From NCBI RefSeq assembly GCF_902859855.1, contig NZ_CADIKH010000045.1, forward strand, positions 1 through 56,053: a DNA stretch of 56,053 nt, in the 5' to 3' direction. Below, piece after piece: positions 45,389 to 52,943 of this stretch; within the stretch, counting starts at the first letter, position 1; each line of letters starts with the position of its first letter. The translations under genes were made by a program, and so were the position numbers. The DNA is from Paraburkholderia humisilvae (GTDB lineage Bacteria > Pseudomonadota > Gammaproteobacteria > Burkholderiales > Burkholderiaceae). The notes under the pieces are model-generated. The model was not told where the DNA came from. It saw only the letters and a program-made list of their open reading frames with translations, and did no database searches.

Positions 45389-46138
45389 TCATCCAGCGTC
45401 CGCTTCTCGCACTGCGCGTACGAACGCCGCCATCCGGGCGTGGTCCTTGACGCCCTTGGCGCCCGCCACTTCGATGCCGCTCGAGACATCGACCGCGTAC
45501 GGGCGCACGCGACGAATCGCTTCACCGACGTTTTGCGCGTTCAACCCACCACTCAAAACGGCCCGACGCGCGAGCTCTGCTGGAATAAGTGACCAATCGA
45601 AAACCTTCCCGCCGCCGCCATAGCCTTCGACATGGGTATCGAACAAAAGGCCGCTGGCTGCCGAATAGTTAAGCGCCGATTTTACCAAATCGACCGGTTG
45701 AGTATCAGGTCCAATACGTAATGCGCGCAACCATGGCAAACCCGCGACGTTCGCGAGTGCTTCGCATTCGGCGGGCGTTTCGTCGCCATGAAACTGCAGC
45801 AACGAGAGCGGCACATTGGAGACGACCTCGCGAAGCCAGTCTTGTGTCGCATTGACGAAGAGCCCCACCACCGACAGAAATGGCGGCACGTCGCGCGTCA
45901 GTTCGACCGCCTGCGCGACGCTCAATGCGCGCGGGCTGGGCGGATAAAACACAAGGCCGATCGCATCCGCGCCCAGTTCAACTGCGCATGCGACGTCCGA
46001 TGGCTTCGACAGCCCGCACAGCTTGATCCGCGTGCGGTGCGGCACGGCACTGGCGGCGCTGGCCGCGGAGGTGGAATCCGCCGCGGTCGCGGCGGCAAGG
46101 CCGGCTTGCGCCGGCTGGCTTGAGGTGGTGGTGTTCAT
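45389..46138 (-). CDS. trpF: Phosphoribosylanthranilate isomerase TrpF with N-terminal extension, 249 aa
   Basis: Third enzyme of tryptophan synthesis, an Amadori rearrangement on a TIM barrel. Motifs: RIKLCGLSKPSDV with catalytic Cys, LVFYPPSPRALS, LLQFHGDE, LLFDTHVEGYGGGG with catalytic Asp, and VDVSSGIEVAGAKG. The ATG at 46138 overlaps the truA stop by 4 bases, indicating translational coupling. The first 35 residues (Ala/Ser/Thr-rich, before HRTRIKLCG) are absent from most TrpF, which are about 205-225 aa; they look disordered and are not a signal peptide. Confidence 0.96.
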   Translation of the reverse strand: MNTTTSSQPAQAGLAAATAADSTSAASAASAVPHRTRIKLCGLSKPSDVACAVELGADAIGLVFYPPSPRALSVAQAVELTRDVPPFLSVVGLFVNATQDWLREVVSNVPLSLLQFHGDETPAECEALANVAGLPWLRALRIGPDTQPVDLVKSALNYSAASGLLFDTHVEGYGGGGKVFDWSLIPAELARRAVLSGGLNAQNVGEAIRRVRPYAVDVSSGIEVAGAKGVKDHARMAAFVRAVREADAG

Positions 46139-46944
46139 GATTGCGTTTGGTTGTTCCAGACATGGCTCCACGGCACACTGCCGACCGGCGCGGCGGGTAT
46201 CGCAAACTCGTCCGGGTAGCCGACCTGCGCCAGATAAAGGCCGTCGGGCATGAAAGTCGGCGCCGCGTAATTGCGGTCGCGGCTTTGCAGCACGTCAGCG
46301 AGCCAGTCGACAGGATAACGCCCTCGGCCGATCGCAATGAGGCAGCCCATCAGGTTACGCACCATGTGATGCAGAAACGCGTTTGCGCGAAAGCGGAAAT
46401 GGATGAAATCGCCGTCGCGGCGCACGTCGATCTGGTACAGATGCTTGACCGGCGTCTTCGCCTGGCATTCGGACGAGCGGAAGGCCGAAAAATCGTGTTC
46501 GCCGATCAGGTATGCGGCCGCCGCGCGCATCGCATCGACCTCGAGCGGCGTGTGAATCCAGCCGACACGGCCCGAGAGCATCGGCGAGCGCACCGGGTGC
46601 ACGTAAAGCGCGTAGTAGTAGGTTCGCTCGAATGCCGAAAAACGCGCGTGGAACGTGTCCGGCATCGGCTTCGCCCACTGCACGGCGACCGTCGACGGCA
46701 AGAACGCGTTCGTACCCCGTACCCACGAGAATTCGGCGCGTTCGAGGTCCGTATCGAGATGGACCACTTGCCCGAGTCCGTGCACGCCGGTGTCGGTGCG
46801 GCCGGCGACCACGGTCTGCAAAGGCGTCTGCGCGAATTCACGCAGCGCGCGCTCCAGTTCGTCCTGCACGGTTTTGCCGTGCGGCTGCGACTGCCAGCCG
46901 CAAAATGCCGCGCCGTCGTACTGAACGCCTAGTGCAATGCGCAT
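46135..46944 (-). CDS. truA: tRNA pseudouridine synthase A TruA, 269 aa
   Basis: Makes pseudouridine at positions 38-40 of tRNA anticodon arms. The catalytic aspartate lies in VVAGRTDTGVHGLGQV. Other blocks: RIALGVQYDGAAFCGWQSQP at the N-terminus, FHARFSAFERTYYYALY, and the C-terminal RANAFLHHMVRNLMGCLI. The ATG at 46944 shares one base with the fimV stop; a GTG directly before it is an alternative. The length is typical. It is part of the fimV-truA-trpF run seen widely in beta- and gammaproteobacteria. Confidence 0.97.
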   Translation of the reverse strand: MRIALGVQYDGAAFCGWQSQPHGKTVQDELERALREFAQTPLQTVVAGRTDTGVHGLGQVVHLDTDLERAEFSWVRGTNAFLPSTVAVQWAKPMPDTFHARFSAFERTYYYALYVHPVRSPMLSGRVGWIHTPLEVDAMRAAAAYLIGEHDFSAFRSSECQAKTPVKHLYQIDVRRDGDFIHFRFRANAFLHHMVRNLMGCLIAIGRGRYPVDWLADVLQSRDRNYAAPTFMPDGLYLAQVGYPDEFAIPAAPVGSVPWSHVWNNQTQS

Positions 46945-49424
46945 CACGACAACGGCGCGAGCGTCGACAGCATCGCGCGGGCTTCGTTGCGCGTCGCGGC
47001 GTCGTTGGACTCGATGACTTCGTTGATCAGCGTCCTTGCGCCGGCGACGTCGCCGAGCTCGATGTATTCCGCGGCCAGTTCGAGCTTGTTGCGCGCAATG
47101 CGCGCGAGTTCTTCCGGCGTGAACGTCGGCAACGGCTGCGCGGGACCCGGCGGCAACTCGAGATCGAAATCGAGCGCGAGCGGGCCGTACCTGGCGGCGC
47201 CCATGCCGGCAATCGCGCCATGGCCGGCCGTGCCGGCTTCGATCTGCGCACCGACGCGCGGCGCTTCGGGCTCATGCGGCGGTACGGCCTGCCGCGCGGT
47301 GATTTCGGGCTCGACGACCGGTTGCGTGGGCGGCGTGGCCAGCGGCACAGCCGGCGCGTCAGGTTCGGCGGCGCGCGGTGGCAACGACATGTCGAGGCTG
47401 CCGAGCGCGTCGAGCGCCGCACGTGGAAATTGCGGCAAGGTCGCGCGGTTTTCATCGGGTTCGTGCCCCGACAACTCGTGATCCTGCTGCTGGGCGGGCT
47501 CGTGCGGTTCTGCGTGAGCTTGCGCCGCATCGGTGGCAGCGACGGCCGGTTCGTCGGACGCTGGCTGGGTAGCCGGTTCGCTATCGGAGCGGTCCGTCAA
47601 CTCCGGTTCGGTCGTCTCGGTCGTCTCGGTCGTCTCGGTCGTCTCGGTCGTCTCGGTCGTCTCGGTCGTCTCGGCAGGCGTGGCGACGTCCGGCGGCAGT
47701 TCCGGCGCCGTAGTGGCGGGCTCGCTTGCCAGCGCGTGGGCTTCTTCCGCGGGACTGGCGGGTGGCGCCTCAGGTTCGGTGCGTGCGGCCAGCGCTTCGC
47801 TCGTGGACGCGTGTGCGCTGGGGGGTTCGTGCGAATCGGGAGCTTGCGCCTCGCGCGTCAGTTCGGATTGCTCTTCGCGTGCCGCCGCCGCGGGTTCGGC
47901 TGCGACAGCAGCGGTGTCACCCGTCACGGTTGGCTCGCCAGCCGTGGTTTTCAGCGGTTGATCCGGCGTGTCGTGCAGTTGGGGGATAGCGGCATCGGCG
48001 GCCGGCGGCACACGCTCGGTCAGCGACGGCACCGTATCGTCGTCGTCATGCACCGTCTCGTGCGATGCGGCGGCATCACTGCTTCTCGCCATCGCAACGT
48101 ATGCACCTGCCGCGTTGCGCACCGTGTCCTCGGGTGCGGCAGCGTCGGGACCCGCTGGCGCAACTTCGGCAGTCGCCTGCCCGGACGCGGACGCATCGGC
48201 GCGCCTGCGTCGCCGCATCGCCAGCCCGGCGACCAGCGCAGCCAGCGCTGCGCCGATCAGCGCAGCGGCGCCAACGTACCCCTGTTTCGAGATCTCCGTC
48301 GGCGCAGTGGTCGGCTGAGGTGATACCGGCGCAACGGGCGGATGGGCGCCCGGTGTAGCCGCGCCCGCCGCCGCCGATGCGCCAGAGCCCGCACCGGCCA
48401 GCGCAGACGGTTGATTATTCGCGGCCGCGACGCCGCTTGCCCCCTGCGGCGTTCCCGCCGGCTTGCCGATACCGTGCTTCTGAAGCTCCATCAGCACGCG
48501 ATTTTTCAGCGCCAGCAGTTGCTGAAGACTTGAAACCTGTGGGCGCGCCTGCGAAGCCGCGAGCGGCGCGCCGGCGGATGCCGCCTGCGTGCCGCTTGCG
48601 CCTGCGGCCGGCTGACTCGGTGCAGACTGGATCGAGCCCGACCATACGTTTCCGCTGCTTGCCGCGGCGGACTGCGGGGCGCTCGCGCCGGCCGCCTGCG
48701 CAACTGGCGCGGATGCGGGTGCGGATGCCTGCGCGGCAGGTGCAGATACCGGCGCCGCCGCATTTGCGGCAGCCGACGCGGCAGTTGCAGTGGACTCGCT
48801 TGCAGCCTGCGCGCTCACCGCAGCTGCGGACGCTGCTGCAGCCGTTGCCCCTGCGGCACTCGCAGCCGGCTGCTGATGCGCTTCCTGTGCAACCGCACTC
48901 GCACCAACCGCCGGCGCCGCCGAAACCGCCGCAGCGGGCGCACTCGCCGCGCTGCCCACCATCTCAGCCGCGCTTGCCGCACCGGTTGGCGCTGAGGCCG
49001 CGGCCGTCGGCGCTGCCGAAACAGCAGCGGCAGCCGATGCGGCCGCCCCCGTGGCATCCAGCACTGGCACGTTCAGCAAGGCGCCGATCTTCATCCTGCT
49101 GGGGTCGTTCTTCATGAACGCGCCCGGATTCGCGTCGAAGATCGCATGCGCGGCACGCGCCAGCACCGCGCGATCATGCGACTGGGTAATCGCGATCGCG
49201 ACGTCGTTGAGCGATTGTCCGGCTTGCACCGTCACCTGACTCGCTGCCGTGGGCGCACTGGCAACAACAGCTGCACTCGCGGCTCCCGTGCCGCTAGCGG
49301 CCGTCCCTTGCGCAGCACACGTTTGCGCGGCCATCAGCAAAACAGCCGCCGTCACCGCGGCACGGCACCCGATGCGGTCCAGCGTTGCCACCGCCGCATG
49401 CCGAAATTGAAATGGAGCAATCAT
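46944..49424 (-). CDS. fimV: FimV-like LysM/TPR polar scaffold protein, 826 aa
   Basis: Inner-membrane peptidoglycan-binding hub associated with cell poles and type IV pili in relatives. The ATG at 49424 opens a signal peptide ending near QTCAAQG, with AAGG upstream. Then come a LysM-like segment (VTVQAGQSLNDVAIAI ... GALLNVPV, about 60-125), a very long Ala/Ser/Pro/Gln-rich region, one membrane helix (GAAALIGAALAALVAGLAM, about 395-415), an acidic Pro/Glu/Thr cytoplasmic part, and the C-terminal FimV motif (ELAAEYIELGDVAGARTLIN). A perfect seven-copy 9-bp repeat encodes ETT units. Extreme composition makes the middle hard to align, but ends and neighbours fit FimV well. Confidence 0.88.
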   Translation of the reverse strand: MIAPFQFRHAAVATLDRIGCRAAVTAAVLLMAAQTCAAQGTAASGTGAASAAVVASAPTAASQVTVQAGQSLNDVAIAITQSHDRAVLARAAHAIFDANPGAFMKNDPSRMKIGALLNVPVLDATGAAASAAAAVSAAPTAAASAPTGAASAAEMVGSAASAPAAAVSAAPAVGASAVAQEAHQQPAASAAGATAAAASAAAVSAQAASESTATAASAAANAAAPVSAPAAQASAPASAPVAQAAGASAPQSAAASSGNVWSGSIQSAPSQPAAGASGTQAASAGAPLAASQARPQVSSLQQLLALKNRVLMELQKHGIGKPAGTPQGASGVAAANNQPSALAGAGSGASAAAGAATPGAHPPVAPVSPQPTTAPTEISKQGYVGAAALIGAALAALVAGLAMRRRRRADASASGQATAEVAPAGPDAAAPEDTVRNAAGAYVAMARSSDAAASHETVHDDDDTVPSLTERVPPAADAAIPQLHDTPDQPLKTTAGEPTVTGDTAAVAAEPAAAAREEQSELTREAQAPDSHEPPSAHASTSEALAARTEPEAPPASPAEEAHALASEPATTAPELPPDVATPAETTETTETTETTETTETTETTEPELTDRSDSEPATQPASDEPAVAATDAAQAHAEPHEPAQQQDHELSGHEPDENRATLPQFPRAALDALGSLDMSLPPRAAEPDAPAVPLATPPTQPVVEPEITARQAVPPHEPEAPRVGAQIEAGTAGHGAIAGMGAARYGPLALDFDLELPPGPAQPLPTFTPEELARIARNKLELAAEYIELGDVAGARTLINEVIESNDAATRNEARAMLSTLAPLS
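47611..47673 (-). repeat. Seven perfect copies of a 9-bp repeat inside fimV
   Basis: The plus strand reads GTCGTCTCG seven times without a mismatch (47611-47673); on the coding strand this gives seven Glu-Thr-Thr units. The unit length is a multiple of three, so copy-number change keeps the frame. A likely length-variable locus. Confidence 0.92.
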
Positions 49425-49513
49425 CGGGGCCTTGTGCGCGAGGTCGCGAGGTTCGGATTGACGAAGCCTGGTTGCGCTGTTTTCGATGAACAAAGACAAG
49501 ATGTAGAAATCGC

Positions 49514-49550
49514 CCAATGAAAAAAGCGCCGCGAGAATCGCGACGCTTTT
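49514..49550 (-). terminator. Rho-independent terminator between asd and fimV
   Basis: On the minus strand a 13-bp stem with one mismatch (arms at 49538-49550 and 49522-49534, 3-nt loop) ends in a T-run. It lies 46 bases after the asd stop and about 100 bases before the fimV start, so fimV probably also has its own promoter. Confidence 0.82.
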
Positions 49551-49595
49551 ATTGTTGCTGTAAGTGTTGTACGCGTCTGCCGCGCGTAGTTTACT

Positions 49596-50717
49596 TTACT
49601 TGTCGAGCAGAATGCGAAGCATCCGACGCAGCGGTTCAGCGGCACCCCACAACAGCTGGTCGCCGACCGTAAACGCGGACAGATACTCGCCGCCCATCGC
49701 CAGCTTGCGCAGACGGCCGACCGGCACCGTCATCGTACCGGTGACGACCGCCGGCGACAGGTCGCGAATCGACGCTTCACGCTCGTTCGGCACAACCTTC
49801 ACCCAGTCGTTGGCCGACGCCAGAATGCTGTTCACGTCGTCGAGCGGTACGTCCTTCTTCAGCTTGATCGTGAGCGCCTGCGAATGGCAGCGCATCGCGC
49901 CGATCCGCACGCACAGACCGTCGACCGGAACCGAGCCCGGCTCACCCATCGCCGGCTTGCCGAGAATCTTGTTCGCCTCTGCGCCACCCTTCCATTCTTC
50001 TTTCGACATGCCGTTGCCGAGATCCTTGTCGATCCACGGGATCAGCGAGCCGGCGAGCGGCACGCCGAAATGCTCGGTTGGCATGCTGTCGCCGTGCATG
50101 GCCGACAACACACGGCGGTCGATATCGAGGATCGCCGACGCCGGGTTGGCCAGATCTTCCTTCGCCGCGCCGTACAGCGTGCCCATCTGCGCGAGCAGTT
50201 CACGCATGTTCTGCGCGCCGGCGCCCGATGCGGCCTGATACGTCATCGCGGTCATCCATTCGATCAGGTTCTCGCGGAACAGGCCGCCAAGCGCCATCAA
50301 CATCAGGCTGACCGTGCAGTTGCCACCGATGAAGTTCTTCTGCCCTTTGACGAGCGCGTTCTTGATGACGTCCAGGTTGACGGGGTCGAGCACGATCACC
50401 GCGTCGTCCTTCATGCGCAGTGTGGATGCCGCGTCGATCCAGTAGCCGTTCCAGCCGGCGGCGCGCAGCTTCGGGAATACGTCGCTCGTATAATCGCCGC
50501 CCTGGCAGGAGATGATCGCATCGCACTTCTTCAGATCGTCGATGCTGTTTGCGTCTTTGAGCTGGGTCTCGTTTTTGGCGAACGACGGCGCCTTGCCGCC
50601 CGCATTGCTGGTGCTGAAAAACACCGGTTCGATCAGATCGAAGTCGCGCTCCTGCTGCATACGTTGCATCAGGACGCTGCCGACCATGCCGCGCCAACCT
50701 ACGAGACCTACGTTCAT
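49596..50717 (-). CDS. asd: Aspartate-semialdehyde dehydrogenase Asd, 373 aa
   Basis: NADPH-dependent reduction of aspartyl phosphate to the semialdehyde, feeding lysine, threonine, methionine and cell-wall diaminopimelate. N-terminal NADP fold: NVGLVGWRGMVGSVLMQRM. The catalytic cysteine is in FIGGNCTVSLMLMALGGL, substrate-binding elements in YQAASGAGAQNMREL and RIGAMRCHSQALTIKL. The length is typical of the proteobacterial class. The ATG at 50717 has GAAGGG 9 nt upstream. A 315-bp gap with a leuB terminator lies upstream, so a promoter is expected there. Confidence 0.97.
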   Translation of the reverse strand: MNVGLVGWRGMVGSVLMQRMQQERDFDLIEPVFFSTSNAGGKAPSFAKNETQLKDANSIDDLKKCDAIISCQGGDYTSDVFPKLRAAGWNGYWIDAASTLRMKDDAVIVLDPVNLDVIKNALVKGQKNFIGGNCTVSLMLMALGGLFRENLIEWMTAMTYQAASGAGAQNMRELLAQMGTLYGAAKEDLANPASAILDIDRRVLSAMHGDSMPTEHFGVPLAGSLIPWIDKDLGNGMSKEEWKGGAEANKILGKPAMGEPGSVPVDGLCVRIGAMRCHSQALTIKLKKDVPLDDVNSILASANDWVKVVPNEREASIRDLSPAVVTGTMTVPVGRLRKLAMGGEYLSAFTVGDQLLWGAAEPLRRMLRILLDK

Positions 50718-50800
50718 GACTTCATACCCTTCGAGTGGAGCTTCCCCGCAATTTGGCCCGGCGTGTCCGCGCGGGGAAGACGGGCGGGCACGACGGACGA

Positions 50801-50929
50801 TCAGCGTTTCGTGATCGTTTTCGGGGTAATAACTTTAATGAGCGCTTGGGTGGTAATGGCGAGTTCAGTCGCACGGGCCGTTTTGCCGTGCTTGCTCGAG
50901 ATCGAGGTGATGTGAGGAATCTGCGCCAT
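50801..50929 (-). CDS. Candidate small ORF between leuB and asd, 42 aa
   Basis: ATG at 50927-50929, TGA at 50801-50803 on the minus strand. The peptide starts MAQIPHITSISSKHGKTARA and is basic, rich in Thr, Ile and Lys, without signal or membrane segment. Codons look like ordinary genes of this genome. It sits between the leuB terminator and asd, so it would lead the asd transcript. Against it: no clear Shine-Dalgarno and no family recognised. It could be a leader peptide, a real small protein or chance. Confidence 0.35.
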   Translation of the reverse strand: MAQIPHITSISSKHGKTARATELAITTQALIKVITPKTITKR

Positions 50930-50996
50930 TGCGTGAGTCTACACGAAAACCACTGATTCGGCGGCTTACGGGCCCGTTCCAGGCACAAACGATGCT

Positions 50997-51017
50997 AAAA
51001 GGCCGGCGAACCGGCCT
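50997..51017 (-). terminator. Terminator after leuB with UUCG tetraloop
   Basis: The minus strand reads AGGCCGG-TTCG-CCGGCCT followed by TTTT. A 7-bp GC stem closed by the very stable UUCG loop, 16 bases after the leuB stop. The U-tract is short but the stem is strong. Confidence 0.8.
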
Positions 51018-51032
51018 CATCCCACCCTTCAA

Positions 51033-52100
51033 TTACAGCGCGGCAACCACCGCGTCGCCCATCGCCGCGGTACCGACCTGCTGGCAGCCCGGCGTCAGAA
51101 TGTCGCCCGTGCGGTAGCCCTGCTCGAGCACCTTCTTTACCGCGTTTTCGATACGGTCGGCCTGCTCCGCTTTATTCAGCGAATAACGCAGCATCATCGC
51201 GGCAGACAGAATGGTCGCGAGCGGATTCGCCACGCCCTTGCCGGCGATGTCCGGCGCCGAACCGTGCGACGGCTCGTACAGCCCCTTGTTGCTCTTGTCG
51301 AGCGACGCGGACGGCAGCATGCCGATCGAGCCGGTCAGCATCGCCGCTTCGTCGGACAGGATATCGCCGAACATATTGCCGGTGACGATCACGTCGAACG
51401 ACTTCGGCGCCTTTACAAGCTGCATTGCCGCGTTATCGACATACATGTGCGACAGTTCGACGTCCGCATAGTCCTTCGCGACGTCGATCACCGTGTCCTT
51501 CCACAGTTGCGACGTTTCGAGCACGTTCGCCTTGTCGACCGAGGTCAGCTTCTTGCCGCGCTTTTGCGCCGCCTGAAACGCGACATGCGCAATGCGGCGC
51601 ACTTCGGGCTCCGAATAGCGCATCGTATCGAAGCCTTCCTTCGCGCCGGCGAACGGGCCGTCCGGCGCCTCACGCACACCACGCGGCGAACCGAAGTAGA
51701 TATCGCCGTTCAGTTCGCGCACGATCAGGATGTCGAGCCCGGATACGATCTCCGGTTTCAGCGACGACGCACCCGTCAACTGCGCGTAGCAGATGGCCGG
51801 ACGGAAGTTCGCGAACAGTTGCAGATGCTTGCGCAAGCCCAGGATGGCCTGCTCGGGGCGCAGCGCGCGCTCGAGCTTGTCGTACTTCCAGTCGCCGACC
51901 GCGCCGAACAGGATCGCGTCGGCTTCTTTCGCCAGCTTGAGCGTCGCGTCGGGTAGCGGATGACCGGCCGCTTCGTAGCCAGCGCCGCCAACCGGCGCCT
52001 CTTCGAGCTCGAACTTTTCGCCGAGCATGTTCAGCACCTTCACGGCTTCCTTGACGATTTCCGGACCAATGCCGTCGCCGGGCAATACAGCAATCTTCAT
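51033..52100 (-). CDS. leuB: 3-isopropylmalate dehydrogenase LeuB, 355 aa
   Basis: Oxidative decarboxylation of 3-isopropylmalate in leucine synthesis. The ATG at 52100 gives MKIAVLPGDGIGPEIV, with AAGGAA upstream at good distance; extra upstream codons are unsupported. Motifs: ELNGDIYFGSPRG, the YSEPEVRRIAHVAF segment, DKANVLETSQLWKD with catalytic Lys, and the signature NMFGDILSDEAAMLTGSIG, then EPSHGSAPDIAGKG. The length is typical. It is the last gene of leuC-leuD-leuB, 111 bases after leuD. Confidence 0.97.
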   Translation of the reverse strand: MKIAVLPGDGIGPEIVKEAVKVLNMLGEKFELEEAPVGGAGYEAAGHPLPDATLKLAKEADAILFGAVGDWKYDKLERALRPEQAILGLRKHLQLFANFRPAICYAQLTGASSLKPEIVSGLDILIVRELNGDIYFGSPRGVREAPDGPFAGAKEGFDTMRYSEPEVRRIAHVAFQAAQKRGKKLTSVDKANVLETSQLWKDTVIDVAKDYADVELSHMYVDNAAMQLVKAPKSFDVIVTGNMFGDILSDEAAMLTGSIGMLPSASLDKSNKGLYEPSHGSAPDIAGKGVANPLATILSAAMMLRYSLNKAEQADRIENAVKKVLEQGYRTGDILTPGCQQVGTAAMGDAVVAAL

Positions 52101-52211
52101 GCGTGTTTCCTTATTCGTGTGTGGCGAGACGTATCGCGCGCGCCGTCGCGCACGCAAACAGCGGCCAGCCGGCGCTGCCTGTCAGGCTGGCCGCGCGGCT
52201 GGGCTGCGCTG

Positions 52212-52865
52212 TTAGCCGACGATCCGGTGACCGAGCCACGGCTGCTTCGTGAGCCGCTCCGCTTCGTACTGGCGAATCTTGTCCGCCTGGCGCAACGTCA
52301 GTCCGATATCGTCGAAACCGTTCAGCAGGCAGTACTTACGGAATGCATCGACGTCGAACGGGTACTCGGCGCTGCCGTTGGTCGTGCGCACGACTTGCGC
52401 GTCGAGGTCGACGGTCAGCTGGAAACCAGTGAACGCATGGGTTTCGTTGAACAGATGATCGACCTGCTGCTCGGTCAGCACGATCGGCAACAGGCCGTTC
52501 TTGAAGCAATTGTTATAGAAGATATCGGCAAAGCTCGGCGCGATCAGCGCGCGAAAACCGTATTGCTGCAATGCCCACGGCGCGTGCTCGCGCGAGCTGC
52601 CGCAACCGAAGTTCTGGCGCGCGAGCAAAATCGACGCGCCCTGGTAGCGCGACTGATTCAGCACGAAGTCCGGGTTCAACGGACGCTTCGAGTTGTCCAT
52701 GCCGGGTTCGCCATGGTCGAGATATCGCCACTCGTCGAATGCGTTCGGGCCGAAGCCGGTGCGCTTGATCGACTTCAGGAACTGCTTCGGGATGATCGCG
52801 TCCGTATCGACGTTCTCGCGGTCGAGCGGTGCGACGAGGCCAGTGTGTACGGTGAATTTGTCCAT
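52212..52865 (-). CDS. leuD: 3-isopropylmalate dehydratase small subunit LeuD, 217 aa
   Basis: Swivel-domain subunit of isopropylmalate isomerase, partner of LeuC. The N-terminus DKFTVHTGLVAPLDRENVDT and the block ILLARQNFGCGSSREHAPWA are family hallmarks; also ALIAPSFADIFYNNCFKNGLLPI. The length is typical. The start ATG at 52865 lies 78 bases after the leuC stop. No extra small lipoprotein gene is present in that gap, unlike what I recall for some Burkholderia. Confidence 0.97.
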   Translation of the reverse strand: MDKFTVHTGLVAPLDRENVDTDAIIPKQFLKSIKRTGFGPNAFDEWRYLDHGEPGMDNSKRPLNPDFVLNQSRYQGASILLARQNFGCGSSREHAPWALQQYGFRALIAPSFADIFYNNCFKNGLLPIVLTEQQVDHLFNETHAFTGFQLTVDLDAQVVRTTNGSAEYPFDVDAFRKYCLLNGFDDIGLTLRQADKIRQYEAERLTKQPWLGHRIVG

Positions 52866-52943
52866 GACGCTTATACCTGTTCAAAGCCGCGGACGCTGGT
52901 ACGCAAGCGAAGCCTGCGCGCCGCGTTGCCGGCGTTCAAGTGT

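Noticed and set aside
47611..47673. Regular repeats taken as a CRISPR array
   Set aside because: 9-bp units without spacers, in frame within fimV; a coding tandem repeat.
46512..48323. Open frame of 603 codons on the plus strand opposite truA and fimV
   Set aside because: Composition dominated by Arg and Gly; overlaps two recognised genes.
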